A stretch of DNA of 7,437 nucleotides from Bacillota bacterium (lineage in GTDB: Bacteria > Bacillota > Clostridia > TANB77 > CAG-465): contig JAEWRE010000001.1 in assembly GCA_023460235.1 (NCBI GenBank), positions 1 through 7,437 of the forward strand, in the 5' to 3' direction. Under the pieces are notes generated by a model. It saw only the letters and a program-made list of their open reading frames with translations. It was not told the origin of the DNA and made no database searches. This document shows positions 1 to 5,006 of the stretch, in pieces (position 1 is the first letter of the stretch; every line of letters begins with the position of its first letter). The position numbers and the translations under genes were made by a program.

Positions 1-15
1 TTCCTTTAATTTCAT
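1..15 (-). CDS. Start of a further leftward gene (only first 5 codons)
   Basis: An ATG at 15 opens a frame (MKLKE) that runs off the left edge. It is preceded by AAAGGAG at 23-29 with about 8 bases of spacing, as good a ribosome binding site as any in the window. It begins two bases after the stop of the previous gene. The first residues resemble the start of that gene (MKLKK), so it may be another copy of the same small family, but five codons cannot show this. Confidence 0.45.
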
Positions 16-17
16 TT

Positions 18-218
18 TTAATCTCCTTTAAGATAAATTTCTAGCTTTCCTTTATTAAAGCTCCAACTAATAACTTTACTTTCTAAAAGATCATAGTTGC
101 ACAATAAGCAATAAGCTCTATCCTCAAAAATCTTTTTAGTTCTGTTACTGTCACCACGATAAAGTTTAACTATTTGTAATCCATTAGTTTGATGTTTTAA
201 CAATTTTTTTAACTTCAT
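18..218 (-). CDS. Small hypothetical phage protein (66 aa)
   Basis: This is an unrecognised small protein, probably cytoplasmic. The ATG at 218 is preferred because AAGGAG lies at 228-233, nine bases upstream. The frame stays open to a TTG at 239, but that start has no ribosome binding site and would place the AAGGAG inside the gene. The sequence has a basic start (MKLKKLLKHQ), a beta-strand-like IVKLYRG, and a C-terminal KLEIYLKGD. This outline (short 'KxLL' start, central 'VxxY' strand, terminal 'IYL') loosely matches the neighbouring 62-residue gene, suggesting an old tandem duplication. It sits near the 3' end of the unit that begins at the promoter near 1976. No catalytic motif is visible. 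Confidence 0.65.
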   Translation of the reverse strand: MKLKKLLKHQTNGLQIVKLYRGDSNRTKKIFEDRAYCLLCNYDLLESKVISWSFNKGKLEIYLKGD

Positions 219-239
219 TTTCTCAATCTCCTTAATCAA

Positions 240-428
240 TTACTTAGGATTGTTAGCTAAATAGATATTGATATAAACATTAAAGTCGTTCTCCCATTCT
301 TCTACTTGGCAATTAAGAAATCTGTTATCCATCTCATATACTTTATTATCATAGAATATTAATACTTCACCAAAATCTTGAAGAACATCTTTAACTTCTT
401 CAAGTTCTAATACATCTTTAACAGTCAT
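240..428 (-). CDS. Small acidic hypothetical phage protein (62 aa)
   Basis: Function is not recognised. The protein starts MTVKDVLELEEVKDVL, continues with a strand-like EVLIFYDNKVYEM, and ends near VYINIYL. That is a compact helix-then-sheet pattern seen in many small phage-encoded proteins. The ATG at 428 lies one base beyond the upstream stop codon (430-432), so translation is probably coupled to that gene. A GGGG about eight bases upstream may serve as ribosome binding site. The protein is strongly acidic, unlike the basic gene that follows, although the two share a rough pattern and could be diverged paralogs. No membrane segment or signal peptide is seen. Confidence 0.65.
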   Translation of the reverse strand: MTVKDVLELEEVKDVLQDFGEVLIFYDNKVYEMDNRFLNCQVEEWENDFNVYINIYLANNPK

Positions 429-429
429 A

Positions 430-840
430 TTAAAACCCCAGCTCTGTTTTTACTCTGTTAAATACGATAGCTGTATGCTCTCTTGTATCTCCATTAGGCT
501 GATACTTAATCTCATCGTACGGCTCGAACCCGTAATCCTTCATAATATTAACTACTTGAATATCTTGTTCTAATGCTATTTGGTTGTAATTCTCGTTAAT
601 AATATCGTTGTACTCTTTATGTATAGCGATGGTATTTATATCCTCAGATAAAAGCTCGTTAAAAAAATCTGATTGTCTATAAAATAAAAACTCTTCTAAA
701 TACTCATAAGTCAATACAACAAATTTAGATCGTTTTTTCATTCCCCATAATGAAAAAGTTATACAAGCCTCTAAATTTGAGAGCTTTGCTTTTGTTTCGC
801 ACTCTTTTACAAAGCTATCTGGTACACCCTTGAATATCAT
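430..840 (-). CDS. Hypothetical phage protein (136 aa)
   Basis: This is an unrecognised soluble protein. A GTG at 849 is possible, but the ATG at 840 is the better start: AAGGGG lies eight bases before it, while the GTG would directly abut that site. With this start the gene begins one base after the upstream stop codon (842-844), consistent with coupled translation. The sequence starts MIFKGVPDSFVKECETKAKL, has an aromatic-rich middle (YEYLEEFLFYRQSDFF) and ends with a mixed polar stretch containing GFEPYDEIKYQPNGD. I see no catalytic motif, HTH or transmembrane helix. Being chained into a run of tiny early genes suggests an accessory role, such as modulation of host functions, but nothing in the sequence shows this. 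Confidence 0.7.
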   Translation of the reverse strand: MIFKGVPDSFVKECETKAKLSNLEACITFSLWGMKKRSKFVVLTYEYLEEFLFYRQSDFFNELLSEDINTIAIHKEYNDIINENYNQIALEQDIQVVNIMKDYGFEPYDEIKYQPNGDTREHTAIVFNRVKTELGF

Positions 841-841
841 T

Positions 842-1165
842 TTACCCACCCCTTGCTAAAGGCTTTTTTAAAGCCTCTTTTAAGCTCATTTTCTCTAATC
901 TCTGCATTAAACACCCTAGAGGGATGCCATTTTGCTTTGCTATTTCTTCAAGAGTTTTAGGCTTTTTAGGTTGCTTAGGTTTCTTTTGCCAATCCCTTAA
1001 ATATTTTCTATAACTCTCTAAATAAGCCCTATTATCTCTGCAAATCTCTACCGCCTTTGATACTGAGCCAACCATCATATATACATGGTATAGCTTGCAA
1101 TATTGGATATTCTCTCTCTTAGCTATCTGAACTAAATTTAAATGATCTCGCTTTACTTCTTGCAT
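842..1165 (-). CDS. Small basic protein with two HTH-like modules (107 aa)
   Basis: This is probably a DNA-binding protein. Two helix-turn-helix-like modules of about 32 residues are visible. Residues 8-42 include LVQIAKRENIQYCKLY, and residues 71-101 read TLEEIAKQNGIPLGCLMQRL followed by EKMSLKEALKKP. They are joined by a very basic proline-lysine linker, KKPKQPKKPK (61-70). The second module follows a pattern common in phage and homing-endonuclease accessory domains: an IA-xxxG-I turn, then a helix with xxRL, then a short 'xSLKEAL' helix. The 148-residue protein at 3173-3619 carries a similar C-terminal module, so the element encodes at least two such proteins. The start is ATG 1165 with GGAA about nine bases upstream. 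The target is unknown; a regulatory role is inference. Confidence 0.7.
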   Translation of the reverse strand: MQEVKRDHLNLVQIAKRENIQYCKLYHVYMMVGSVSKAVEICRDNRAYLESYRKYLRDWQKKPKQPKKPKTLEEIAKQNGIPLGCLMQRLEKMSLKEALKKPLARGG

Positions 1166-1194
1166 TATTCAAGTTCCAAAACAATCTCATAACA

Positions 1195-1557
1195 CTAATC
1201 TATATAACTTAATTGTTTAGCTAGTTCACGCTTATTTCGTGGGTAAGGTTGCATTAACTCATGAAGTCTGATAATTGCTTTTTTACATTCACGCTTAGTA
1301 AGCTCAATGTAATCCCCACAAATACCACCACGAGGTGCATCGTTACCACATGCAAAGTTAATATTCAATCGTTCTAAGCAATAACGCATATTCCAATCAT
1401 TGCTATCAACAAGACGCATTGTTCGACCATTAGAACCATAAAATTTAAGATGCATACGAACCTTGCTCTTCTTAGTACCGTTTAGCTCATTTTCTAATGT
1501 GTTTAAACAGTTAAAAGCAGTTAAACCGATTTGACCTTTCTTAGTTAATAATGCCAT
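1195..1557 (-). CDS. Hypothetical phage protein, basic, cysteine-containing (120 aa)
   Basis: Function is not recognised. The gene has a strong ribosome binding site (AAAGGAG at about 1569-1575) and ATG start at 1557. The sequence is rich in Lys and Arg, with a KKSKVRMHLKFYGSNGRTMR stretch at 29-48. It has five cysteines at about 17, 60, 70, 80 and 91; those at 70 and 80 flank GNDAPRGGI. Too few are closely spaced for a classical zinc finger, though a metal site is possible. The C-terminal 30 residues look helical. It follows the 103-residue gene after a small intercistronic stem-loop and is probably cotranscribed with it. Confidence 0.7.
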   Translation of the reverse strand: MALLTKKGQIGLTAFNCLNTLENELNGTKKSKVRMHLKFYGSNGRTMRLVDSNDWNMRYCLERLNINFACGNDAPRGGICGDYIELTKRECKKAIIRLHELMQPYPRNKRELAKQLSYID

Positions 1558-1577
1558 TTTTTGTAGCTCCTTTAAAC

Positions 1578-1595
1578 AAGGGCATTTCTGCCCTT
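1578..1595 (-). terminator. Intercistronic stem-loop, weak terminator or attenuator
   Basis: AAGGGCA at 1578-1584 pairs perfectly with TGCCCTT at 1589-1595 across a four-base loop. Read leftward, the hairpin is followed only by GTTT and then the next ribosome binding site, so it cannot be a strong intrinsic terminator. It could reduce read-through, mark a processing site or protect the upstream message. Few other perfect, GC-bearing hairpins are seen in this AT-rich window. Confidence 0.4.
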
Positions 1596-1601
1596 TTAAA
1601 A

Positions 1602-1913
1602 TTAGTCTGAAAAAACCTTGTGATAAAAATCACTACCCTTTAGATCATTTAGTTCTTCAGCATATTCAAATAAGTTAGTGTTATCTTGAGTATCACCCAC
1701 GATCTCTGAATCGTATCCTAATTGCTCAAATTCATCAAAATCATGTAGAAAGTAATAACGGCTCCAAGTACCATCTGGATTTGGTACATTGTTGGTAACC
1801 CACTTGAATACAGCGTGAGGATAACCAACTTCTTTTGCAACTCTCTCTAAATAGCTTGCTTGCTCAAAAGTATTCATTACAACGTTAAAATATTCTTTTG
1901 TTACTAATTCCAT
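1602..1913 (-). CDS. Hypothetical acidic phage protein, first gene of a CRP-type promoter unit (103 aa)
   Basis: Function is not recognised. The protein starts MELVTKEYFNVVMNTF, has an aromatic middle (GTWSRYYFLHDFDEFEQLGY, about 48-67) and ends acidic. No membrane helix or signal peptide is seen. The ATG at 1913 follows AAAGGAAT and an A-rich spacer, the same leader style used by the YqaJ gene, the 133-residue gene and the primase. It is the first gene after the promoter at 1976-2003 and its CRP-type site. Being promoter-proximal it should be the most expressed gene of unit 3, and its acidity would suit a DNA-mimic or protein-binding role, but that is speculation. Confidence 0.72.
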   Translation of the reverse strand: MELVTKEYFNVVMNTFEQASYLERVAKEVGYPHAVFKWVTNNVPNPDGTWSRYYFLHDFDEFEQLGYDSEIVGDTQDNTNLFEYAEELNDLKGSDFYHKVFSD

Positions 1914-1966
1914 TTTTTGTATTCCTTTTTTTAGTTGTTTAGGTTTTGGTTTTTCCTTAACCTTTC

Positions 1967-2036
1967 TTATTTATAATTATAGACTTGTTTTTATAAATGT
2001 AAAGAGTTATTTAATAAAATTTGTGATATTTATCAC
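1967..2036 (-). repeat. Duplicated promoter block, copy 1
   Basis: This 70-bp block matches 4900-4969 at 63 of 70 positions by eye, without gaps. It covers the -10, the spacer, the -35, the AT-rich upstream part and most of the CRP-type palindrome. The flanking genes are not similar to each other, so the promoter itself was duplicated, or both copies are held alike by selection or gene conversion. Confidence 0.85.
1976..2003 (-). promoter_or_regulatory. Leftward sigma70-type promoter for unit 3
   Basis: Read on the minus strand: TTTACA (-35, at 1998-2003), a 16-base spacer, and a perfect TATAAT (-10, at 1976-1981). The predicted start of transcription is near 1969, giving a leader of about 55 bases before the ATG at 1913. 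The stretch upstream of the -35 is AT-rich, as in an UP element. Confidence 0.8.
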
Positions 2037-2037
2037 G
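2022..2037. promoter_or_regulatory. CRP-type operator, copy 1
   Basis: TGTGA-TATTTA-TCACG matches the cAMP-CRP consensus TGTGA-N6-TCACA at 9 of 10 conserved positions. Its centre (2029.5) lies about 60 bases upstream of the predicted start, the usual place for class I CRP activation. It falls between the stop of the PP-loop gene (2039) and the promoter. A phage-encoded regulator with a similar site cannot be excluded. Confidence 0.7.
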
Positions 2038-2038
2038 T

Positions 2039-2758
2039 TTATTTTTCTTTTTTAAATCTTTCTTCCAAATCGTAAATAGTTTCTTTATCTCTAAAAGGGA
2101 TAGCAGTCTTATCTTGCATATCCTTTAGTTTTTGCCAATACTCTGGCAAGTGCTGATAGATAGCTTTAAGCTCCTTCAAATTCTTATTACCGCAGCAATA
2201 GCACGATACACGATCAAGCACTTGATATAAGTTTGTACCATCATCTTCTTTCCACTCAATTCCGTACTTAAAGGCTTTTACAAGACAATCATTTTCAGTC
2301 ATTCCCCATAAAATTAAAGGGTAGATTTTAACTGTGTTGTCACGCTTAATCTTTACTCTATCTAATTCATCACTTGCAATACCTATATATTCACAGATAG
2401 TGTCATTTTGGTAGTTGGTCTTGTAAAACTGATTTATTAGAGTAGTTTTCATTGTTGTCATCCATCTACAACGACCACCACACCATGAATAACCTTGTTT
2501 ATACTCACCATTACGTGTCTTTACTTCATGTTCACTAAAATAGTAGTCAAAGCTGTTAAAAGGCTTAATACGCTCATAGCGTACGCCTTTCTTATCTAAG
2601 ATCTTAGTGAGCTTATCCCAGACCTTATAAATAGCATTAAACTCCTTGCCAGTATCTAAGAAAACCACACAATCAAGTGGATATTCCTTTTCAATTAGAG
2701 TTAAAACCATAGCAACACTATCTTTACCGCATGAACAACTTGCAATATATCTAATCAT
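2039..2758 (-). CDS. Phage PAPS-reductase-like PP-loop protein (239 aa)
   Basis: This belongs to the adenine nucleotide alpha hydrolase superfamily, in the phosphoadenosine phosphosulfate (PAPS) reductase/CysH-like branch common in phages. The PP-loop SCSCGKDS at 7-14 binds the nucleotide phosphates; VVFLDTGKEF (31-40) is the usual second strand. Two cysteine groups, C93/C97 (WCGGRCRW) and C186/C188/C189 (SCYCCG), could hold zinc or an iron-sulfur cluster. YPLILWGMTENDC (146-158) is the conserved 'YPL..W' region. The true reaction of phage members is not settled; assimilatory sulfate reduction, a sulfur transfer like DndC in DNA phosphorothioation, or nucleotide or RNA modification are options. 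No dnd-type partners are visible here. The ATG at 2758 follows GGAAGG. It is the last gene of unit 2. Confidence 0.85.
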   Translation of the reverse strand: MIRYIASCSCGKDSVAMVLTLIEKEYPLDCVVFLDTGKEFNAIYKVWDKLTKILDKKGVRYERIKPFNSFDYYFSEHEVKTRNGEYKQGYSWCGGRCRWMTTMKTTLINQFYKTNYQNDTICEYIGIASDELDRVKIKRDNTVKIYPLILWGMTENDCLVKAFKYGIEWKEDDGTNLYQVLDRVSCYCCGNKNLKELKAIYQHLPEYWQKLKDMQDKTAIPFRDKETIYDLEERFKKEK

Positions 2759-2785
2759 TTTTAGCCTTCCGTATTTCAGAAAGGC

Positions 2786-2880
2786 AACGCTAAAATCGAT
2801 GTACTAATACAACCACTTCATAGCGTTTTATAGTTAGCGTTCGTTACTTAATTGCTAACTAACCTAGTTAAATTTCTAGG
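2786..2880 (-). other. Structured intergenic region with overlapping inverted repeats
   Basis: The 127-base gap between the PP-loop gene and the 90-residue gene is packed with inverted repeats. AACGCTAA (2786-2793) can pair with TTAGCGTT (2834-2841) or, over 7 bases, with TAGCGTT (2821-2827). TAGTTAGC (2831-2838) can instead pair with GCTAACTA (2854-2861). TAACTA/TAGTTA (2856-2861 and 2865-2870) and CCTAG/CTAGG (2863-2867 and 2876-2880) give further small stems. Because arms are shared, alternative folds are possible in the leftward mRNA just ahead of the PP-loop gene. No strong promoter is seen here. Confidence 0.55.
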
Positions 2881-2885
2881 ACTGA

Positions 2886-3158
2886 TTACTTACAGTGTCT
2901 AATCTCAACCTTAATCAATTTTAACAACTCGATAATCTCAATCAGCTTTTGGCGTCTTTCATTGATATTGGTGTAGTAAATATCATCAAAGAAAGGGCTT
3001 TTACGTAAAATACTTCTCTTAACTTCTAGCTCATGCTTGTTTAAAAACTCAACCTCATGTTGTAAATACTTAGCTAGCTTATTAGCTCTATTAGATAAGT
3101 GATGTCGCACTTGCTTTTTCCCATAAGGTGTTAAACCATACAACAAACTTTTACTCAT
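2886..3158 (-). CDS. Small basic hypothetical protein (90 aa)
   Basis: This is an unrecognised, strongly basic and mostly helical protein. It starts MSKSLLYGLTPYGKKQVRHH; the 'LTPYGKKQV' start recalls winged-helix regulators. A long charged region follows, and the C-terminal helix (RRQKLIEIIELLKLIKVEIR) has a heptad-like leucine and isoleucine pattern and may dimerise. Basic charge suggests nucleic-acid binding, but no clear HTH is visible. The ATG at 3158 has AAGGA about eight bases upstream and lies only 14 bases after the previous stop, so it is in the same operon. Confidence 0.7.
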   Translation of the reverse strand: MSKSLLYGLTPYGKKQVRHHLSNRANKLAKYLQHEVEFLNKHELEVKRSILRKSPFFDDIYYTNINERRQKLIEIIELLKLIKVEIRHCK

Positions 3159-3172
3159 TATCGTTGTCCTTC

Positions 3173-3619
3173 TTAATTCTCTAAACCTAATGCTTGCTTG
3201 ACTGTCATTCCACGTTTTACTCTATCGTTGTAAGTGCTCTTAGGTAATTGAAGATAAGCAAGTAATTCTTTAATTCCTTTAAGCCCCATTTCTCTAGCAA
3301 TTTTCTTAGCGATAAAAGTAGGGTTTTCTAAACGCTCCTTTGAGATTTGCTCATAAGTCTTAGTTTTTAAAAGTAAAGTTAAGTAACCACTATTTCTAAA
3401 CTCATAAGCCTCTCTAAACTCTTTTACACTCTTGTAAAGTTTACCCTTGTAATCACGAACAGGGCATGACCTTAAATCATCAACTTCAATAGCAGCTTCA
3501 ATAGAGTAACCTCTAGCTATACGCTCTAAAGTCTTTTGATAGTTCTTTTTAAAATATTTACATAAAGCAAATAAAGACCTGTATTCAACTCCCTTGTACT
3601 TTACTGTTTCCCAACTCAT
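3173..3619 (-). CDS. Modular DNA-binding protein with NUMOD-like/HTH repeats (148 aa)
   Basis: This is probably a DNA-binding protein built from short repeated modules. Module 1 (about 7-45) starts YKGVEYRSLFALCKYF and ends RIARGYSIEAAIE. Module 2 (about 57-92) starts YKGKLYKSVKEFREAY. Module 3 (about 113-146) has LQLPKSTYNDRVKRGMTVKQ followed by ALGL. The 'YKGxxYxSxxxF' start resembles the small DNA-binding modules (NUMOD type) found beside homing nucleases, but no nuclease motif is present. The third module is like those in the 107-residue protein at 842-1165. The ATG at 3619 immediately follows the stop of the 36-residue membrane gene, and GAGGGA inside that gene's end serves as ribosome binding site, so the two are translationally coupled. 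Confidence 0.75.
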   Translation of the reverse strand: MSWETVKYKGVEYRSLFALCKYFKKNYQKTLERIARGYSIEAAIEVDDLRSCPVRDYKGKLYKSVKEFREAYEFRNSGYLTLLLKTKTYEQISKERLENPTFIAKKIAREMGLKGIKELLAYLQLPKSTYNDRVKRGMTVKQALGLEN

Positions 3620-3730
3620 TTATAATCCCTCAATACTTTTTAAAACCAAATCTAAAAAACCAAAACTAAGCTCAAGCATTAAGAAGCAAACTATAAAAAC
3701 CAAAATAGATTTAATAAGTCCAAAGTACAT
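3620..3730 (-). CDS. Single-pass small membrane protein (36 aa)
   Basis: This short gene fills the gap between the exonuclease gene and the 148-residue gene. ATG at 3730 has AGGTGG eight bases upstream. The protein starts MYFGLIKSILVFIVCFLML, a clear hydrophobic segment at about 4-19. After E20 a second mildly hydrophobic stretch ends in KSIEGL. The TAA stop (3620-3622) touches the next ATG directly, a layout unlikely by chance and typical of coupled phage genes. The role is unknown; small phage membrane proteins can be superinfection-exclusion factors, antiholins or regulators, but nothing here chooses among them. Confidence 0.65.
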   Translation of the reverse strand: MYFGLIKSILVFIVCFLMLELSFGFLDLVLKSIEGL

Positions 3731-3751
3731 CTTTCTTACCACCTTTTTTTT

Positions 3752-3783
3752 AAGCCCCAAAATTAGCATTTTTTTTGAGGCTT
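3752..3783. terminator. Strong stem-loop after the exonuclease gene
   Basis: AAGCCCCAAAA (3752-3762) pairs with TTTTGAGGCTT (3773-3783) over 11 positions, with one mismatch that is a G-U pair in the leftward transcript. It starts 13 bases past the YqaJ stop. In the leftward transcript it is followed by an A-run, not U, so classical intrinsic termination is unlikely there; it may stabilise the 3' end of the exonuclease message. Read rightward, a loosely T-rich tail (ATCTTATTTATTTTT) follows, so it could stop antisense transcripts. Confidence 0.5.
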
Positions 3784-3796
3784 ATCTTATTTATTT

Positions 3797-4846
3797 TTAA
3801 AACTTTTTATCAAACATAAAAACTCTATATGGTGCTCCCTGAACCTTGTATTTATCAAGGTTAATTTGAGGGTTTTCCAACTCTAAGCGATGTAAATCAG
3901 TTGTTTCTCTGCCTTTACGCTGTTTGTATGTGCATATTTTAGAGCCATTACACAAAACTGCATCATTCTCACCGATTAGCTCTATGATTTCATTCTGCAA
4001 GGTCGTATGTTCGGATTCCATTTCCTTAATTTTGGCTTTTAACTCTTTTAGCTTCTTAAACTTCTCAAGAGTATTTGTATCAATTTCTAAAGCTTGCTCT
4101 TTTGGTTTGATTTTCTTAATATCTGCAACTTTGTAAGGAGGTGCGACCTCTGTTAATACACACTCCCAGAATTTGCAAATCTTTTCTTTTAAGGCGTTTT
4201 GGGCTTCATTATCTGCCTTAACTGTGAAAATTCTAAAATCAGAAGTTGATAATAATACAGCTATGTCTGCCTCATCAATTCCAGTAACTAACATATAGTG
4301 CTGGACTTGCCACCAATAAGAAATAGGCACTTGATTATCAATAATAACAGCTTCGCCATTATCATTATATACATTGCCTTTGCCCCATAACATTAACTCA
4401 TTGCCGTTTATGTCGGTTTCACCTGCTGATGCGTTCATTCTTGCAGTCTTGCACTCTAAAATTTTGATTTTATTGCCTTTTTCTGCAATTCTATCAACAT
4501 TAGCAGATATAAAAGGCATATCAGAGCAGTTAATGGTCTGCATCTCTGAAATGGTGCTTTTAGTAACTTTTGCGTACTCATCTGCTACCACGCCTTCAAG
4601 AATATGTCCCCATTTACAAGCTGAATTTTCACCTGTTTCTAATGGTGTATTGAATGTCTTTAGCTGCCACAATTCATAAGGCGTTTTATACTTGTTATCG
4701 CCCATAATAATGCCAGCATCTGAACCGCCTATACCTTTCTGGCGAGTAAGTAACCATTTCATATGGTCATCTTTAGCACCATTGATTAAAGCATCAATCT
4801 TTTCATTTCTTAATGAATTTAATGATAATAATTCCTTTAATTCCAT
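3797..4846 (-). CDS. YqaJ/lambda-type viral recombinase exonuclease (349 aa)
   Basis: This is a PD-(D/E)XK 5'-3' exonuclease of the YqaJ family. Such enzymes resect double-stranded DNA ends for single-strand annealing recombination, usually with a RecT- or Bet-like partner. Family motifs are in order: GIGGSD (38-43), WGHILEG with E84, ANVDRI with acidic D118, the ECK core (E131 and K133), and WWQVQHYML (178-186) with glutamines typical of the family. About 30 residues (roughly 140-170) between ECKTA and WWQVQHY may be an inserted loop. The Lys/Glu-rich segment 257-292 is a predicted coiled coil. Size fits YqaJ proteins with a C-terminal extension. The ATG at 4846 follows AAAAGGAATAAAAA. It is the first gene of unit 2, from the CRP-type promoter at 4909-4936. 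No annealing partner is visible in the window. Confidence 0.93.
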   Translation of the reverse strand: MELKELLSLNSLRNEKIDALINGAKDDHMKWLLTRQKGIGGSDAGIIMGDNKYKTPYELWQLKTFNTPLETGENSACKWGHILEGVVADEYAKVTKSTISEMQTINCSDMPFISANVDRIAEKGNKIKILECKTARMNASAGETDINGNELMLWGKGNVYNDNGEAVIIDNQVPISYWWQVQHYMLVTGIDEADIAVLLSTSDFRIFTVKADNEAQNALKEKICKFWECVLTEVAPPYKVADIKKIKPKEQALEIDTNTLEKFKKLKELKAKIKEMESEHTTLQNEIIELIGENDAVLCNGSKICTYKQRKGRETTDLHRLELENPQINLDKYKVQGAPYRVFMFDKKF

Positions 4847-4878
4847 TTTTTATTCCTTTTGTTAGTGTTTTTAATTTT

Positions 4879-4894
4879 GAGAGGTTTTTCTCTC
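4879..4894 (-). other. Small hairpin near the 5' end of the exonuclease mRNA
   Basis: GAGAG (4879-4883) pairs with CTCTC (4890-4894) across a six-base loop, about 10 bases downstream of the predicted transcription start near 4902. It could protect the 5' end of the message. The stem is short and may be chance. Confidence 0.3.
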
Positions 4895-4899
4895 TTTCT

Positions 4900-4969
4900 T
4901 TATTTATAATTATAGATTTATTTTTATAAATGTAAAGTGTTATTTAATAAAAAATGAGATATATATCAC
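4900..4969 (-). repeat. Duplicated promoter block, copy 2
   Basis: This is the second copy of the 70-bp block at 1967-2036, in the same orientation about 2.9 kb away. Of the seven differences, four lie within the 17 bases nearest the operator, two in the -10/-35 spacer and one just upstream of the -35. The -10, the -35 and the spacer length are identical. Confidence 0.85.
4909..4936 (-). promoter_or_regulatory. Leftward sigma70-type promoter for unit 2
   Basis: Minus strand: TTTACA (-35, 4931-4936), a 16-base spacer and TATAAT (-10, 4909-4914). The predicted start is near 4902, with a leader of about 56 bases to the exonuclease ATG. It is identical in hexamers and spacing to the promoter at 1976-2003. 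Confidence 0.8.
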
Positions 4970-4970
4970 A
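4955..4970. promoter_or_regulatory. CRP-type operator, copy 2
   Basis: TGAGA-TATATA-TCACA matches TGTGA-N6-TCACA at 9 of 10 conserved positions. Its single mismatch is at a different position from that of copy 1. The centre (4962.5) is 53.5 bases from the inner edge of the -10, exactly as in copy 1, so it again sits about 60 bases upstream of the start. Confidence 0.7.
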
Positions 4971-5006
4971 AAAAATAATTATAAAAAAAGGTATTGTTTT
5001 TATTAT

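Noticed and set aside
219..239. TTG start giving a 73-residue form of the 18-218 gene
   Set aside because: The AAGGAG ribosome binding site for ATG 218 would be inside the gene, and nothing suitable precedes the TTG.
2039..2758. Calling the PP-loop protein dndC
   Set aside because: It shares only the superfamily PP-loop and cysteines; no dndB, dndD or dndE neighbours are visible and the protein is short for DndC.
2801..2825. Five-codon leader peptide (MKWLY) before the PP-loop gene
   Set aside because: It has no ribosome binding site, no regulatory codon run, and is explained by chance in an inverted-repeat region.
3594..3800. Rightward 68-residue open frame
   Set aside because: It begins at TTG without a ribosome binding site and is antisense to the 36-residue gene and parts of its neighbours; its hydrophobic look is due to AT-rich composition.
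3924..4679. Rightward open frames of 70 and 101 residues (3924-4136 and 4374-4679)
   Set aside because: Both lie antisense inside the well-supported YqaJ gene, lack ribosome binding sites and show no recognisable features.
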